A DNA stretch of 7,393 nucleotides, taken from Actinomycetales bacterium. Its GTDB lineage: Bacteria > Actinomycetota > Actinomycetes > S36-B12. Made by a program: the position numbers and the translations under genes. Positions 6,136 through 7,393 of the stretch are shown in pieces. Under the pieces are notes generated by a model, which did no database searches, had not been told where the DNA came from, and was given only the letters and a program-made list of their open reading frames with translations. Position 1 is the first letter of the stretch, and each line of letters opens with the position of its first letter. Location: positions 1 through 7,393 of the forward strand of contig JAFIHP010000303.1 of the NCBI GenBank assembly GCA_017849335.1, read 5' to 3'.

Positions 6136-7137
6136 ATGCGCTGGCTGATCACCGGGGGATCGGGCTTCATCGGCACCAACCTGGCCGGGCACCTGGTCGG
6201 CCGAGGCGACGACGTGGTGGTCGTGGACGACCTGAGCCGTGGAGGCTCGGAGCTCAACGCCGCCTTCCTGCGCCGCGAGCACGCGCTCGAGGTCAACCGG
6301 ATCGACGTCAGCGACACCGCGGCGCTGGGAGCGTTCCTGGCCGCGCAGGACAGCTTCGACGCGATCGCCCACCTTGCCGGCCAGGTCTCGTTCCTCGCGT
6401 CGCTCGCCGACCCACGCCGCGACTTCGAGGTCAACGCACTGGGCACGCTGAACGTGCTGGAGCACGTACGCGAGCATTCGCCGCACACGGTCGTGGTCGG
6501 GATGAGCTCCAACAAGGTCTACGGCGACCTGTCGCACGTCGCGTTCGTCGAGGAAGCGACCCGGTACGTCGCGCCGGACTACCCGAACGGGTTCGGGGAG
6601 GACCTTCCGCTGGAGTTCCACGGCCCCTACGGCTGTTCCAAGGGCACCGCCGACCAGTACCTCGCCGACTACGGGCGGATGTTCGGGCTGCGGACCGCGA
6701 GCCTGAGGCAGTCGTCCGTGTACGGGCCGCACCAGCACCCGCGTTCGGACCAGGGCTGGGTGGCGCACCTCGTGGGCGAGGCGCTCGCCGGGCGGCAGAT
6801 CGCGCTGAACGGGGTGGGCAAGCAGGTGCGCGACCTGCTGCATGCGACCGATCTCGCCCGCCTGTTCGTCGCGCTCGCGGAGTCGGTCGAGCCGGGCGTC
6901 GGGTACCAGCTCAACGTCGGCGGCGGGATGGGCAACGACCTGTCGATCCTGGAGCTGTTCGCGTGGCTGGCCGAGCGCACCGGCCAGGAGGTCGACTTCG
7001 TGACCGGCCCGACCCGACCCAGCGACCAGCTCGTCTTCGTGTCGGACAACGTCCGCGTCGGCGAGCTGACCGGCTGGTCTCCGCAGGTGACGCTCGAGGC
7101 CGGACTCACCGCGCTGCTGGAGTCGTCCGCGGAGTAG
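6136..7137 (+). CDS. CDP-paratose 2-epimerase (CDP-tyvelose epimerase)-like extended SDR
   Basis: The protein has 333 residues, close to the family's usual length (about 340). GGSGFIG at 7-13 binds NAD, followed by DDLSRGGSELN at 31-41, a form seen in the RfbE/tyvelose epimerase group. SSNKVYGD at 124-131 carries the active-site Ser region, and PYGCSKGTADQY at 164-175 holds Tyr165 and Lys169. SSVYGPHQHPRSDQGWVAH at 193-211 and GVGKQVRDLLHATDLARL at 226-243 match the Salmonella RfbE pattern (DQGWVGW; GNGKQVRDVLHAEDM), and SDQLVF at 296-301 matches RfbE's SDQRVF. RfbE inverts C2 of CDP-paratose to give CDP-tyvelose, with tightly bound NAD. The actual substrate here may differ, because no CDP-glucose cytidylyltransferase, 4,6-dehydratase or 3-dehydrase is in the window. 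It has a good ribosome binding site, lies 1 nt after the preceding gene and is the last gene of the plus-strand operon. Confidence 0.88.
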   Translation: MRWLITGGSGFIGTNLAGHLVGRGDDVVVVDDLSRGGSELNAAFLRREHALEVNRIDVSDTAALGAFLAAQDSFDAIAHLAGQVSFLASLADPRRDFEVNALGTLNVLEHVREHSPHTVVVGMSSNKVYGDLSHVAFVEEATRYVAPDYPNGFGEDLPLEFHGPYGCSKGTADQYLADYGRMFGLRTASLRQSSVYGPHQHPRSDQGWVAHLVGEALAGRQIALNGVGKQVRDLLHATDLARLFVALAESVEPGVGYQLNVGGGMGNDLSILELFAWLAERTGQEVDFVTGPTRPSDQLVFVSDNVRVGELTGWSPQVTLEAGLTALLESSAE

Positions 7138-7165
7138 CCGGGTCCGTGTTTTTCGACGAGGGCCG

Positions 7166-7393
7166 CTACGGCTTTACCTCCACGACCACCCACTGCTTCT
7201 GCCCGTTCCAGGGCTGAGGAGAGGACAGGTCGAGCAGGGCCGCGCAGTCCGGGCTTCGGCCGAGCGCCGAAGCGACCCGCCCGTCCATCACGATGCGCCG
7301 CACGCCGTCCGCACGCCACTGCTGACACTGGAGGCCGGCCAGTCGGCGGCTCAGGACCAGGTAGTCGGGGCTGCTGACGATCGGATCGGCAAC
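7166..7393 (-). CDS. C-terminal 75 residues of an unrecognised protein, 5' end outside the window
   Basis: On the minus strand a frame is open from the window edge to a TAG at 7168-7166, with no internal stop and GC-rich third positions. The visible residues include VADPIVSSPDYLVLSRRLAG, CQQWRADGVRRIVMDGRVA and LDLSSPQPWNGQKQWVVVEV, then Lys-Pro-stop. It is hydrophilic with no membrane segment. Short strand-like stretches, a Cys pair and a Trp-Val-Val-Val-Glu ending would suit the extracytoplasmic tail of a membrane glycosyltransferase-type protein, as at the left edge of the window, but this is only an analogy. It converges with the CDP-paratose 2-epimerase-like gene, 28 bp apart. I do not recognise the family. 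Confidence 0.6.
   Translation of the reverse strand, partial: VADPIVSSPDYLVLSRRLAGLQCQQWRADGVRRIVMDGRVASALGRSPDCAALLDLSSPQPWNGQKQWVVVEVKP

Noticed and set aside
7138..7176. Possible terminator between the convergent genes (GCCG-CTA-CGGC then TTTA; also a T5 run at 7149-7153)
   Set aside because: The stem is only 4 bp with a 3-base loop and the T-tract is short; no strong stem precedes the T5 run. Not enough to call.
1..7393. tRNA, rRNA, CRISPR array, insertion sequence, riboswitch
   Set aside because: No direct repeats, transposase motifs or RNA-like conserved segments were seen, and nearly every base lies in a supported gene.

Overview
The window is about 70% GC, almost entirely coding, with tightly packed genes and possible leaderless starts. 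This points to a high-GC Gram-positive bacterium (Actinomycetota, perhaps Micrococcales); the order is a guess from base composition and gene style, not from a marker gene. The content is a surface-polysaccharide or cell-wall glycan locus made of sugar-nucleotide enzymes and glycosyltransferases.

Layout. (1) Positions 1-1092, plus strand: the 3' part of a polytopic membrane protein with an extracytoplasmic C-terminal domain. (2) Positions 1089-3315, minus strand: a three-gene operon read right to left. It holds an RmlC-like cupin sugar epimerase (2764-3315), an extended SDR reductase/epimerase (1919-2767) and a family 2 glycosyltransferase (1089-1922). The genes are joined by ATGA and GTGA 4-nt overlaps. 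(3) Positions 3316-3375: a 60-bp divergent intergenic region with a TANNNT box placed for leaderless transcription in each direction. (4) Positions 3376-7137, plus strand: a four-gene operon. It holds a GtrB/ArnC-like polyprenyl-phosphate glycosyltransferase interrupted by a frameshift near 3792-3810, two extended SDR proteins (4381-5295 and 5295-6134), and a protein strongly resembling CDP-paratose (tyvelose) 2-epimerase (6136-7137). Junctions are +2, -1 and +1 nt. (5) Positions 7166-7393, minus strand: the C-terminal end of an unrecognised protein that continues beyond the window.

How the genes may work together (inference). The RmlC-like enzyme and the SDR next to it resemble the RmlC then RmlD logic, in which a 4-keto-6-deoxy nucleotide sugar is epimerised and then reduced. 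The plus-strand SDRs and the CDP-paratose 2-epimerase-like protein would make a second, rarer sugar. The soluble GT2 would transfer a sugar in the cytoplasm. The membrane GT2, if functional, would load a sugar on a polyprenyl phosphate for transfer outside the membrane by a polytopic protein such as the one at the left edge. The nucleotidyltransferase and 4,6-dehydratase that such sugars need are not in the window.

Most notable points: the frameshifted membrane glycosyltransferase, four extended SDR proteins in 5.2 kb including an apparent paralogous pair, a CDP-paratose 2-epimerase-like enzyme without its pathway, a His in place of a Tyr near the active site of the RmlC-like enzyme, and the compact divergent promoter region. 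I see no RNA gene, mobile element, CRISPR array or obviously novel defence system.
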